Shown: in pieces, positions 9,173 to 17,250 of the stretch | Position numbering within the stretch: the stretch's first letter is position 1 | Layout of the letters: each line of letters begins with the position of its first letter | Origin: Pedobacter psychroterrae | Lineage (GTDB): Bacteria > Bacteroidota > Bacteroidia > Sphingobacteriales > Sphingobacteriaceae | DNA length: 64,000 nucleotides | NCBI RefSeq assembly: GCF_004331695.1 | Contig: NZ_SJSL01000007.1 | Span: forward strand, 62,001 to 126,000 | Direction: 5' to 3' | Notes under the pieces: model-generated | Told to the model about the DNA's origin: nothing | The model's database searches: none | What the model saw: the letters and a program-made list of their open reading frames with translations, nothing else | Position numbers and translations under genes: made by a program

Positions 9173-10183
9173 ATGGCACTCATCACTTTCACCAACAAAG
9201 GCATTTATTGCAAACAGGGGGACTTTTATATAGATCCCTGGAAACCTTTAAACCTTGCCGTAACCACACATGGACATGCTGACCATGTAAAGTGGGGAAA
9301 CAATGCTTATCTATGTCACACGCTGACCAAGCCTGTCCTAGATCAGCGACTAGGCGAAGGCCTGAAAATAGAGACTTTGCCCTATGACAAAGAAATTAGC
9401 ATCAATGGTGTAAAGATAAGCTTTTTTCCTGCAGGTCACGTCATCGGATCTTCACAGGTCAGATTGGAATATAAGGGTGAGGTATGTGTGATATCAGGAG
9501 ATTATAAAACTGAAAACGATGGCATCAGTACCCCATTTGAACCAGTAAAATGCCATACTTTTGTGTCTGAAAGCACATTTGGCCTGCCCATTTATAAATG
9601 GCAGCCACAGGAAACAGTCTTTGAAAGGATAAAAGACTGGATATCTGGCAATCATGACAACAACAAGACCAGTGTACTGATAGCTTATAGTTTAGGAAAA
9701 GCACAGCGCTTAATAAATGGACTTGCTGGGTACAGTGACATTTATGTGCATAATTCAATAGCCAATCTAAATGAAAGGTTTATTGCAGCAGGCGTAAATC
9801 TACCAGAAACACATAGAATCACTGCCGATATTAAAAAGGAAACCTTGCAACGTGGAATTGTAATCGTACCACCAGCACTTGCTGAAGGCCGCTGGATAAA
9901 AAACTTAAACCATGCAGCCACAGGAATATGTTCGGGTTGGATGCAAGTCCGTGCAGGCAGAAGGTGGAGAAGTGCTGATGCAGGCTTTGCCATGAGTGAC
10001 CATGCCGACTGGCCTGGTCTGCTATCGGCCATTAAAGCCACTGAAGCCGAAAAAGTATATGTAACGCATGGCTATACTGCTACTTTTTCTAAGTACCTCA
10101 ATGAAATAGGCATAGCATCGGAAGAGGTAAAAACCCAATACGGAAATGACGAGGAAGATGAAAAGCTGGAGGAAGTGGCATGA
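9173..10183 (+). CDS. DNA ligase-associated exonuclease (MBL/beta-CASP fold)
   Basis: A metallo-beta-lactamase-fold nuclease of 336 residues, matching the family of ligase-associated DNA exonucleases that resemble mRNA 3'-processing factors. The zinc-binding motif is H33-G-H35-A-D37-H38, with further metal ligands in AGHVIGS and ISGDYKTEND, and a beta-CASP-type C-terminal part with SDHADW and YVTHGY. It overlaps the ligase gene by 4 bp, so the two are translationally coupled and belong to one DNA-repair operon. In many bacteria the set also includes a DEXH helicase and a PdeM phosphoesterase; neither is present next to these genes. Confidence 0.9.
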   Translation: MALITFTNKGIYCKQGDFYIDPWKPLNLAVTTHGHADHVKWGNNAYLCHTLTKPVLDQRLGEGLKIETLPYDKEISINGVKISFFPAGHVIGSSQVRLEYKGEVCVISGDYKTENDGISTPFEPVKCHTFVSESTFGLPIYKWQPQETVFERIKDWISGNHDNNKTSVLIAYSLGKAQRLINGLAGYSDIYVHNSIANLNERFIAAGVNLPETHRITADIKKETLQRGIVIVPPALAEGRWIKNLNHAATGICSGWMQVRAGRRWRSADAGFAMSDHADWPGLLSAIKATEAEKVYVTHGYTATFSKYLNEIGIASEEVKTQYGNDEEDEKLEEVA

Positions 10184-11787
10184 GGCGTTTTACCGAACTG
10201 ATACAGCAGCTTGAAATGAGCAATAAAACAAATGATAAGATCGCTGCGCTGGCAGAATATTTCACCGAAGCTGATGATCTTGACAAGCCATATGTGATCG
10301 CTATGTTTACCGGTAAACGGCCCAAAAGACCTGTAAATACAGCACTGGTAAAACAATGGGCTATAGAACTGAGTGGAATCCCTGAATGGTTATTTGCAGA
10401 GAGCTATCACAATGTGGGCGACCTGAGTGAAACAATTGCATTGGTGCTGCCTCCCCCGGCACATGTTACCAATCGAAAATTACATGAATGGATCAATGAC
10501 CTTGTTTCCTTGAATAGCAATGACGAGGCGTACAAAAAAGCTTTTATACTAGATGCCTGGGATAGCCTGAATACCCAGGAACGCTTTATCTTCAATAAGC
10601 TTATTTCCGGGAACTTCCGGATCGGGGTTTCCAATAAAATGTTGGTAAACGCCCTTGCTAAACAAAGTGGTACAGAAAGCAACAAGATCATGCACAGCAT
10701 AATGGGTAAATGGCAGCCTTCAGAGATCAGCTATATAGACCTGATAGCCGGTGCTCATGTCAATACAGACAATTCCTGGCCCTACCCGTTCTGCCTGGCT
10801 TATGCGCTGGAAGCAGAACCAAGCTCATTAGGTGCGGTATCTGACTGGCAGGCGGAATGGAAATGGGACGGCATCCGCGGACAGATCGTAAAGCGGAACG
10901 GAGAATTGTTTATATGGTCGAGGGGCGAGGAACTGGTCACAGAGCAGTTTCCCGAACTTCATTTCTTGCTGGATGAACTGGAGGATGGTACAGTACTGGA
11001 CGGAGAGATACTTTCTGTTAAAGACGGCAACGTTCAGGCCTTTAGCATTTTGCAGCAAAGGCTAAACAGGAAGACGATCAATAAGTCCCAATTAAATGAT
11101 GCACCCATCGGCTTTTATACGTACGACCTGCTAGAACATCAAGGGCATGATCTCAGAGAAGATACGCTGGCAGTTCGCAGGGAGCTATTGGAAAAAGTAA
11201 TAGCTGCGTTAGCTACTAAAAATGTGGTAGCACTTTCACCTGTTGTTGATTTTAAAAACTGGGATCAGCTTGCTGAGATCAGGCAGGATGCACGAAACAT
11301 CAATAGTGAAGGTATTATGCTTAAGAAATTGGATTCATTGTATCATTCCGGCAGAAAACGTGGCGACTGGTGGAAATGGAAGATCAATCCGTATACGGTA
11401 GATACCGTAATGATTTACGCACAGAAAGGCAGTGGCCGCAGGGCCAGCTTCTTTACTGATTATACATTTGCTGTAAGAGATGGCGATAAGCTGATCACGG
11501 TAGCTAAGGCTTATTCCGGCCTTACGGATAAGGAAATTAAAGAAGTCAACTCCTTTGTAGTAAAAAATGCGGTAGAAAAATTCGGGCCTGTACGAACAGT
11601 AAAACCTGAACTGGTGTTTGAGATTGCTTTTGAAGGTATTGCAGAAAGTAAGCGGCATAAAGCAGGCCTGGCATTGAGGTTTCCACGCATTGCCCGATGG
11701 AGAAAGGATAAGAAAGCTGATGAGATCAATACACTGGATGATCTGAGGCAGTTATTAAATACGACTTTGTTATACGGCCAGCCATGA
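10180..11787 (+). CDS. ATP-dependent DNA ligase (repair type)
   Basis: A 535-residue ATP-dependent DNA ligase. An N-terminal DNA-binding helical domain spans about 1-200; the nucleotidyltransferase domain follows with the AMP-accepting lysine K228 in the KWDG motif, then DGEILSVKDG, SEGIMLKK and WWKWK (motif V); the OB-fold covers the end with the motif-VI region FEGIAESKRHKAGLALRFPRIARWR. Length and motifs fit the family found with the MBL exonuclease. It is probably involved in a stand-alone strand-break repair pathway, separate from replicative NAD-dependent LigA. Its 3' end overlaps the convergent isomerase gene by 18 bp. Confidence 0.92.
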   Translation: MRRFTELIQQLEMSNKTNDKIAALAEYFTEADDLDKPYVIAMFTGKRPKRPVNTALVKQWAIELSGIPEWLFAESYHNVGDLSETIALVLPPPAHVTNRKLHEWINDLVSLNSNDEAYKKAFILDAWDSLNTQERFIFNKLISGNFRIGVSNKMLVNALAKQSGTESNKIMHSIMGKWQPSEISYIDLIAGAHVNTDNSWPYPFCLAYALEAEPSSLGAVSDWQAEWKWDGIRGQIVKRNGELFIWSRGEELVTEQFPELHFLLDELEDGTVLDGEILSVKDGNVQAFSILQQRLNRKTINKSQLNDAPIGFYTYDLLEHQGHDLREDTLAVRRELLEKVIAALATKNVVALSPVVDFKNWDQLAEIRQDARNINSEGIMLKKLDSLYHSGRKRGDWWKWKINPYTVDTVMIYAQKGSGRRASFFTDYTFAVRDGDKLITVAKAYSGLTDKEIKEVNSFVVKNAVEKFGPVRTVKPELVFEIAFEGIAESKRHKAGLALRFPRIARWRKDKKADEINTLDDLRQLLNTTLLYGQP

Positions 11788-12732
11788 TTTTAAAGTCGAA
11801 AGATCAAGTTTCATCTTTTCAATCACTACTTCTTCGGCAATGGTAAGTTTAGTGCTGCCAGATTCTGCACCACCCAAAGGATATTCATAGTGTACTGAAA
11901 TGGGCCTGGAAATATTGAGTTTTTTTAACAGCTTGAAATAGGCTTTAAAATCTACCATTCCTTCACCCAGGGGTGCATTTATTGCTTCCCATTGCTTTCC
12001 TGTATTTTTCCAGTAAAAGTCTTTAATAGCAATTGATGCAATGTAATCTTTAATCAACTCAACACTTACCGGCCATGATTCAGCACCATCGAGGGTGGCA
12101 TGTCTGATGTCAAACTGGCTTCCTATCCATCTGGGGTTGAGGTCTTTTAAGGCCAGCCATAAGTCCCATATAGGGGCACCAAAACGACCATGATGGTTTT
12201 GGTAGCCTCCATGTATCTGATATTCTTCATTTACCGTAGCCAGGGCTTTCAGGTCTTTTTTGATGTTGTCAATATTAACCATGGGTGCAATTGCGGTGTT
12301 GTAATTATACCAGCCCATTCTATAATTTGTGATGTCCAACTTGGCAGCCGTCTTCAATATGTCTCTTGTATGCGGATCATCCGCCCGCTTTATGTCTGTA
12401 GTAATGGTAAACACATTAATTCCCGCATCCCTGATTGCTTTAACTGCGAGAGGAAGATCCCTTAGTACATTCTCCGGGCTAACATGCCCCCCTTGTCGAA
12501 CAGTCAGGTCGATTCCATCAAAACCCATTTTAGCTGCCAAAGCAGCCATGTGGTTGAAGTTTGTCCACTGCAGGTTTTTGGAGAAAATACTGATGGTAGT
12601 TTTATCTGAATTCAGGTAAGGCTGAGGAAAATTATCTAAAGGAAATGAGGACAGGTCGGGCAGTGCAAATGGTAATGCTGCCATTGCAACACCAGAAGAC
12701 CGTAAAAAACTTTTGCGTGAAATGGATTTCAT
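11770..12732 (-). CDS. Sugar phosphate isomerase/epimerase-like TIM-barrel protein, exported
   Basis: A 320-residue AP-endonuclease-2-type TIM barrel (sugar phosphate isomerase/epimerase superfamily). The N-terminus SRKSFLRSSG followed by a hydrophobic run ending ALPFALP looks like a Tat signal with a lysine variant of the RR pair, so the protein is likely periplasmic. The barrel shows MGFDGIDLTVRQGGHVSPENV and metal-ligand-type residues in GYQNHHGRFG, QFDIRHATLDG and HYEYPLGG. Such exported proteins are common in Bacteroidota sugar loci, where they may act on oxidised sugars; here it stands alone. The precise reaction is unknown. Confidence 0.8.
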   Translation of the reverse strand: MKSISRKSFLRSSGVAMAALPFALPDLSSFPLDNFPQPYLNSDKTTISIFSKNLQWTNFNHMAALAAKMGFDGIDLTVRQGGHVSPENVLRDLPLAVKAIRDAGINVFTITTDIKRADDPHTRDILKTAAKLDITNYRMGWYNYNTAIAPMVNIDNIKKDLKALATVNEEYQIHGGYQNHHGRFGAPIWDLWLALKDLNPRWIGSQFDIRHATLDGAESWPVSVELIKDYIASIAIKDFYWKNTGKQWEAINAPLGEGMVDFKAYFKLLKKLNISRPISVHYEYPLGGAESGSTKLTIAEEVVIEKMKLDLSTLKSWLAV

Positions 12733-12913
12733 AGTTCCAAATTACAACATCTTACTGGAATTATGATATTGATTTTTTTACATAAATACTTTCCAATACC
12801 TGAACGGAACGTTTTGGAATTGAATATCGTAAAGCGTTAGGTTGGCTAAAAGCGACAGACATTTTGAATTTAACGAATTATTCACTAAATTCATTATTCA
12901 AATCCTATTGATT
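12733..12913. other. Divergent intergenic region
   Basis: This stretch separates the isomerase-like gene from the DUF6152 gene. The only element I can support is the promoter listed at 12863-12893; the rest shows no gene. Confidence 0.4.
12863..12893 (+). promoter_or_regulatory. Predicted promoter for DUF6152-DUF6644 pair
   Basis: TTTG (12863-12866), a 19-bp spacer and TAAATTCA (12886-12893), which keeps six of the eight -7 positions. It sits 20 bp before the ATG at 12914 and makes the in-frame ATG at 12842 unlikely as start. Confidence 0.3.
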
Positions 12914-13267
12914 ATGAATTATTTAAAGAACATTTCGTTGGCATTACTGTGCATGTTTTGTCTTTCATTTGCCTGGTTTCATCATGGCTGGTCCGAGTAC
13001 AATCAAAAGAAAGTACTCAATTTTAAAAGTATGATAGAAGAATCCGTTTATGAAAACCCGCATGCCCTGGCCCGGGTCAAATATAAGGGCAAGTTGTACC
13101 TCGTGTACCTGGCGCCTACCTCCCGGATGACGGATCGTGGTCTAACTGCTGAAATGATCCAAAAGGGAACGCCGGTCAGGGTGGTCGCTTATCCCCACAA
13201 AACTAAAAAAGATGAAATGCGGGCCGAGCGAATCTTTGTAGCTGATGTAAAATACGAACTACGTTAA
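12914..13267 (+). CDS. DUF6152-family small secreted protein
   Basis: About 117 residues from the start at 12914. A signal peptide (NYLKNISLALLCMFCLSFA) precedes WFHHGWSEYN, the HHGW..Y pattern typical of DUF6152, then YENPHALARVKYKGK and a beta-rich end. The longer ORF from 12842 would bury the signal peptide behind 24 residues and is not preferred. It is followed after 2 bp by a DUF6644-type membrane gene, a pairing I recall in several proteobacteria and Bacteroidota. The His-rich mature N-terminus (HH) could bind a metal, but no function is established. Confidence 0.7.
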   Translation: MNYLKNISLALLCMFCLSFAWFHHGWSEYNQKKVLNFKSMIEESVYENPHALARVKYKGKLYLVYLAPTSRMTDRGLTAEMIQKGTPVRVVAYPHKTKKDEMRAERIFVADVKYELR

Positions 13268-13269
13268 GC

Positions 13270-13761
13270 GTGCCATTGGTACTTTCTGATCTTTTTGCCT
13301 GGCTGGAGGACACCTCATTGGCTGCTTTCATCAGGCAGTCAATGTGGCTCTACCCCATACTTGAAATAATCCACATCGTCGGTATTACGGTATTGGTTGG
13401 TGCTGCTTTAATGTTTGACCTCAGTCTATTAGGTTCAGCAAAGCAGGTAAGGCTGTCTGGCCTGGCACAGCATTTACTGCCTTGGTCGCAAAGAGGCTTA
13501 GTATTAATTCTTCCCTCAGGGATATTGCTTTTTATTACCAATTCGAAAGCACTTGGAGTGGATCCGACTTTCTGGTTAAAGATGATTTTACTGCTTATTG
13601 CAGCAATCAATGTATTGGTATTTCACAGGCTGATCTTTCGTAAAGGCAATTTTTCAAACCCGGATATTGATCTGGTACCTGTTTCGGCAAAGATATCAGC
13701 TGTTATTTCAATAGCCATATGGTTGGGGATCATTGCCTGCGGTCGTTTGCTAGCTTATTGA
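13270..13761 (+). CDS. DUF6644-type integral membrane protein
   Basis: A 163-residue membrane protein starting at GTG, 2 bp after the DUF6152 stop. Four hydrophobic segments are seen at about 30-55, 70-90, 98-118 and 138-160. Histidines inside or next to helices (EIIHIVGITVLVGAA, LVFHRL) recall small haem-binding or DUF2214-like membrane proteins. Position and spacing suggest co-translation with the secreted partner. The function is unknown; the family name is given from recollection of the sequence pattern. Confidence 0.65.
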   Translation: MPLVLSDLFAWLEDTSLAAFIRQSMWLYPILEIIHIVGITVLVGAALMFDLSLLGSAKQVRLSGLAQHLLPWSQRGLVLILPSGILLFITNSKALGVDPTFWLKMILLLIAAINVLVFHRLIFRKGNFSNPDIDLVPVSAKISAVISIAIWLGIIACGRLLAY

Positions 13762-13974
13762 TTACTGATCAAAATGACATAGCAGCCAGGTATACTACAT
13801 ATTTTTATTCCACATCGTCATTCTAGCTGAAATTGTTCCAAAATAATAGGAAAGAATCGTTGCCTTCGTTGAAGATATATGTGAATGGCCGCTCATTTAT
13901 TCCGGAAACGGCGGAGTGTACAGCATAGCTTACTTGCACAGTATACATCATTGGGTTTATGGAACACTACTAAA
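13762..13974. other. Intergenic region without recognised gene
   Basis: This lies between two convergent genes. I see no gene, terminator hairpin or repeat that I can support. A short open stretch at about 13857-13919 (ending ETAECTA) has no start codon and was not called. Confidence 0.4.
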
Positions 13975-14472
13975 TTACAAACTTTCTTCATAAGTCGGCC
14001 CATACAAACCCGGTACTTTGTTTCCCGTAGCGCGCAGGTAAACGATCATCTCGCCGCGATGGTGATATATGTGATTGAAAAGAAATCCACGGGCCACAAT
14101 GCCCCTTGGCATGGGGCCAAGGACTACCTTTTCGCCAACTTTCATTGTCCAGTTGTTTTGCAGGTCATCCTGGGTAAGCGACTCTAATGCAGCTCTGGCT
14201 TTCTCTACATTACTTTCAAAAAGTGCCAGGGTAGCCTTGATATCATTTACGTCACCTCGCTCCAGATGGTCGGCCGCCATATCGTAAACATCTTTAGTCA
14301 GCGTGCCCACATACCAATAGTAAATGGTGGCAATATGCTGGGCCAGCTGGCCCATCGTCCAGGAAATTTCGGAAGGCTTATAATTGAGGTCTTTTTCAGG
14401 AACTGCCTGTAATAATTTACGGGTGCTGTTTGTTTCCTGTTCAAATTCTTGTTTCAGGTATTGCAGTATCAT
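13975..14472 (-). CDS. DinB-family (YfiT-like) metal-binding protein
   Basis: A 165-residue four-helix-bundle protein of the DinB/YfiT superfamily. The three metal-binding histidines appear in the expected places: one in MGQLAQHIATIYYW and two in the C-terminal FNHIYHHRGEMIVYLR. ISWTMGQLAQH is the typical helix-2 signature. Members are putative metal-dependent enzymes, some being thiol transferases; the substrate here is not known. The next gene on the same strand lies 55 bp upstream and encodes an SRPBCC protein, so the two may be co-expressed. Confidence 0.85.
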   Translation of the reverse strand: MILQYLKQEFEQETNSTRKLLQAVPEKDLNYKPSEISWTMGQLAQHIATIYYWYVGTLTKDVYDMAADHLERGDVNDIKATLALFESNVEKARAALESLTQDDLQNNWTMKVGEKVVLGPMPRGIVARGFLFNHIYHHRGEMIVYLRATGNKVPGLYGPTYEESL

Positions 14473-14527
14473 ATCTCAATGGCTTATAACTACATAGACA
14501 ACAAATTAAATAACAGTAAGTTTGGTA

Positions 14528-14977
14528 CTAAGCATCCGGTATTTCAGGTTCTACCAGTTTAATCAGTTTTTCCAGTGACTCCTGCCAGCCCAGATAACAC
14601 ATTTCGGCTGGTATCACATCAGGTATTCCTTCCTGCAATACTTTTAGCTCTGTACCTACTGATGTTTTTTGAAACCAAACAGAAGTGGTCATGACACCAG
14701 GCAGGTTTGGGTCGTCAAATTTGTCTGTATACTTCAGAAACTCGCTAGGTTTCACCTCTAGATATTCCCCACCAAATGAATGGCCGTTACCGGTTGTGAA
14801 ATTTTGAAACGACATCCTAAAACTACCCCCTACTTTAACATCTATGCTGTGCACCGTACAAAGGAAACCATAAGGTGGCAGCCATGAAGCGATCGCCAGG
14901 CTTTCTGTGAACGCGCGATACACCTTTTCAGGTGATGCCTTAATAACTCTGTGCAATGAAACTGTGTTGTCTGACAT
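14528..14977 (-). CDS. SRPBCC (AHSA1-type) domain protein
   Basis: A 149-residue single-domain protein of the START/SRPBCC fold, AHSA1-like. The N-terminus reads SLHRVIKASPEKVYRAFTE, the standard first strand and helix, followed by WLPPYGFLCTVHSIDVKVGGSFRMSF and GGEYLEVKPSEFLKYTDKF, and the terminal helix GWQESLEKLIKLVE. These domains bind hydrophobic ligands. It lies upstream of the DinB gene on the same strand. No specific role is visible. Confidence 0.85.
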   Translation of the reverse strand: MSDNTVSLHRVIKASPEKVYRAFTESLAIASWLPPYGFLCTVHSIDVKVGGSFRMSFQNFTTGNGHSFGGEYLEVKPSEFLKYTDKFDDPNLPGVMTTSVWFQKTSVGTELKVLQEGIPDVIPAEMCYLGWQESLEKLIKLVEPEIPDA

Positions 14978-15168
14978 AACATTATTTTTTTAATATTCCT
15001 ACTCATCTGGCTTTTCGGCTCGCCCGTTTTTGATGTGGTAGCTGCTCCACCGTACATTGATTTACTTTAACAAATATGCAGGTAAAAAAAGCTATTGAAC
15101 AGGGTCATATACGACAATTTAATAGCCAATTTGCGACAGGCCGCCACAACACAGAATTTCCAGCTATA

Positions 15169-15402
15169 TTACATACGGTAGCGGAGGGACACTGATCTTC
15201 CTATTGCTAAGACAAAATTAGCCGATAAAGCAGTCTGCCCGCTCCCTAGTGTCCAGATATTTTTTTCGTTCTTAATCAGTGTAAACTGGTCTCCGTTAAA
15301 AAGAATGGTGAACTCAGTTGTGTATTTATTTATCGATTTACCATCTATAATCTCAAATACATAGTCAGTATCCTGATAGGTAATCCGCATTTTTAATCCC
15401 AT
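15169..15402 (-). CDS. Small conserved-looking hypothetical protein
   Basis: A 77-residue ORF with no recognised domain. It reads as a compact beta-rich protein (MRITYQDTDYVFEI, TEFTILFNGDQFTLI, WTLGSG) ending in IGRSVSLRYRM. It has no signal peptide or membrane segment. The start may be the second ATG at 15390 (MRITYQ), which removes four residues. It lies in a stretch of small genes and could be a real cytosolic protein, but nothing beyond composition supports it. Confidence 0.5.
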   Translation of the reverse strand: MGLKMRITYQDTDYVFEIIDGKSINKYTTEFTILFNGDQFTLIKNEKNIWTLGSGQTALSANFVLAIGRSVSLRYRM

Positions 15403-15520
15403 ATGTCCAATTTATGCAAATCAATAAGTTTTTGATGTATTACCTGATAGCGCTACTTTATTCAGCATTCTCGTCATTGCAACTATTAAACGACAGATTT
15501 GGATTAAAGTTGCGTGAAAA

Positions 15521-15619
15521 TCACCCCTTAAAATAATACAACAATAGATAGGTGATTGCAGCTACGATAATGATTACAAAAAACCTCTTCATTGAGGTAA
15601 AGGATTGTTTATCGTTCAT
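15521..15619 (-). CDS. Putative 32-residue single-pass membrane protein
   Basis: An ORF too short for usual gene callers. ATG at 15619, TGA at 15521-15523. The product starts with a polar, basic N-terminus (MNDKQSFTSMKR), then one membrane helix (FFVIIIVAAITYLLLYY) and ends FKG, a textbook layout for a small membrane protein. It lies 36 bp upstream of the DUF4199 stop end, on the same strand. A 40-residue ORF on the other strand (15414-15536) overlaps its 3' end and is a rival reading. Confidence 0.35.
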   Translation of the reverse strand: MNDKQSFTSMKRFFVIIIVAAITYLLLYYFKG

Positions 15620-15655
15620 ACAATAAAGGTATAAAAAATTCGCATTAACTATTCA

Positions 15656-16195
15656 TTAGTCAATAAGCTGTTCAGGTTTTGGAGTTTTTCTCTTTAAGAT
15701 TAAGGCTGTAATAATGGCTACTAAAAGGCCAACAGGCAATATTTCCATGTAAGTAGCACCTGCAACGCCAAACGGAGTGCTATACCATACTTTAAACATT
15801 TCTATTTGTTTACTAATCTCTGCTACCTGTTCTGTGCTCATCTGGTTTATTTTAGTCGGACTCAGCTGGTACGCTGTGAGTCTCTCTAGGAAATCAGGGA
15901 AGAAATTATAATAAGCAATCATCCAACCAACAACATACAGGGTTGATGCGATGAGCGCCATGTATATCGACATCAAAAATGCTTTACCAAAGCTAATCAC
16001 ACCACCGCTAAATTTGTCACGGTAGTTTTTTACGCCTACAAATATTAGCGAGAAAGACAGTATCATGGCCGTATAGCCAAGCAGCATACTGCCTTCAAAG
16101 GAATTTTTATTATAGCAATACGCAATGGAGGCGGACATAAAGGTAGCCACGCAGATACCCGATATCAATCCGTAAATAAGTACATTTCTTTTCAT
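15656..16195 (-). CDS. DUF4199 integral membrane protein
   Basis: A 179-residue membrane protein of the DUF4199 family. Four hydrophobic helices are at about 5-25, 36-55, 70-95 and 148-168, with the family's VGVKNYRDKFSGGVISFGKAF stretch split between helices 2 and 3 (key motif YRDK..GG.ISFGKA). A polar loop (TKINQMSTEQVAEISKQ) separates helices 3 and 4. It lies downstream of the membrane-anchored LuxR regulator, on the same strand, an arrangement often seen in Sphingobacteriaceae. The function is unknown. Confidence 0.85.
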   Translation of the reverse strand: MKRNVLIYGLISGICVATFMSASIAYCYNKNSFEGSMLLGYTAMILSFSLIFVGVKNYRDKFSGGVISFGKAFLMSIYMALIASTLYVVGWMIAYYNFFPDFLERLTAYQLSPTKINQMSTEQVAEISKQIEMFKVWYSTPFGVAGATYMEILPVGLLVAIITALILKRKTPKPEQLID

Positions 16196-16310
16196 GTTGA
16201 TTTTATTTAGAGTTTACACTACAAATTTGAGCTTTCGCTGCATCTTCTTCCTCATACTTTAGGATGATTTTAATAAAAACAGTAATTTTAATACTAAATT
16301 GTGAGCTGTA

Positions 16311-16775
16311 TTACGGAATGATGTTTAGCTGCCTTGCCTTTTCGACAGCCTGGGTACGGCGCTGCACCTCTAGCTTTTCAAACACTTTTGACGAATGGGT
16401 TTTAATGGTGTTTAACGATAAAAATAACCGCTCTGCAATCTGTTGATTGCTCAGCCCGTCGGCCATCGATTGCAACACTTCCAATTCGCGTTTGCTCAGA
16501 CTCAGGCGGGCAAGTTCCACTTCGTTCAAGACAAAATCTTTAGTTCTGACCAGTACCTGCTTCTCTATGACTACGGTATTGGTTTTGGGACGGGTTAACT
16601 TATTAGCCAGCCAAATGCCCAGCAAGGTAAATAATATGGCAACGACACCTGCATATAACTCAAATGCATGGTCAATAACAACAATACGCCACTCCAGCCA
16701 TTTCATTGTCAACAACAAAATGGCTAAGGATACCCCATACAGTATAATCGAACGGTTACGCGCAATGAATTTCAA
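16311..16775 (-). CDS. Membrane-anchored LuxR-type regulator
   Basis: A 154-residue protein with two N-terminal membrane helices (about 10-28 and 40-58) and a C-terminal LuxR/GerE helix-turn-helix at about 92-150: SKRELEVLQSMADGLSNQQI, then AERLFLSLNTIKTHSSKVFEKL. There is no receiver domain, so it is not a classic response regulator; it appears to be a one-component regulator that binds DNA while tethered to the membrane. The next gene downstream is DUF4199, a membrane protein that could be its partner. Confidence 0.85.
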   Translation of the reverse strand: MKFIARNRSIILYGVSLAILLLTMKWLEWRIVVIDHAFELYAGVVAILFTLLGIWLANKLTRPKTNTVVIEKQVLVRTKDFVLNEVELARLSLSKRELEVLQSMADGLSNQQIAERLFLSLNTIKTHSSKVFEKLEVQRRTQAVEKARQLNIIP

Positions 16776-16852
16776 AGTATTTTAATTATTTATTTCAGCC
16801 CTAAAAATAACGGAATTTCTTGTATCCTCATCAAACGAACCTATATTCGTGT

Positions 16853-17230
16853 ATGCATCGGGAATTTGAGCTAAATAGCTACTATTTGAAGGAAGAAGAA
16901 CCAAACAGGAGTTGCCTGCTTGCCTTACGGAGTATTATACTTGGCCAAGACACTAATATCACAGAAACAATAAAGTATGGAATGCCTTGCTTCTGCTATA
17001 AGAAAAAGATGTTTTGCTACTTGTGGACAGATAAAAAAACGCGGGAACCCTACATGCTTATGGTAGAAGGCAAGTTCCTTGACCATCCACAACTAGAAAT
17101 TGGTGAACGTTCGAGAATGAAAATTTTTAGAGTTAACCCCAATAAAGATTTACCTGTAAAAGCCATAATGAGCATTTTGACAACAGCATTGGACTTATAC
17201 AGGAAAGGGGTAATAAAAATCAAAGACTAA
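16853..17230 (+). CDS. DUF1801 (YdhG-like) domain protein
   Basis: A protein of about 125 residues from the ATG at 16853 (MHREFELN); an in-frame ATG at 16820 would add 11 residues with no domain support. Family features are ITETIKYGMPCFCYKKKMFCYLWTDKK, of which the core TIKYGMPCF..KKKMFCY is diagnostic, and a C-terminal helix ALDLYRKG. Members share the YdhG fold, related to frataxin-like iron-binding domains; function is not established. It stands alone between divergent and convergent neighbours. Confidence 0.75.
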   Translation: MHREFELNSYYLKEEEPNRSCLLALRSIILGQDTNITETIKYGMPCFCYKKKMFCYLWTDKKTREPYMLMVEGKFLDHPQLEIGERSRMKIFRVNPNKDLPVKAIMSILTTALDLYRKGVIKIKD

Positions 17231-17250
17231 ATATTGACCGTATTTCGATC

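Noticed and set aside
13885..14187. 100-codon plus-strand ORF
   Set aside because: It mostly overlaps the DinB gene on the other strand, whose family motifs are clear.
15075..15194. 39-codon plus-strand ORF overlapping the 77-residue hypothetical
   Set aside because: No domain or hydrophobic segment, overlaps a better minus-strand candidate.
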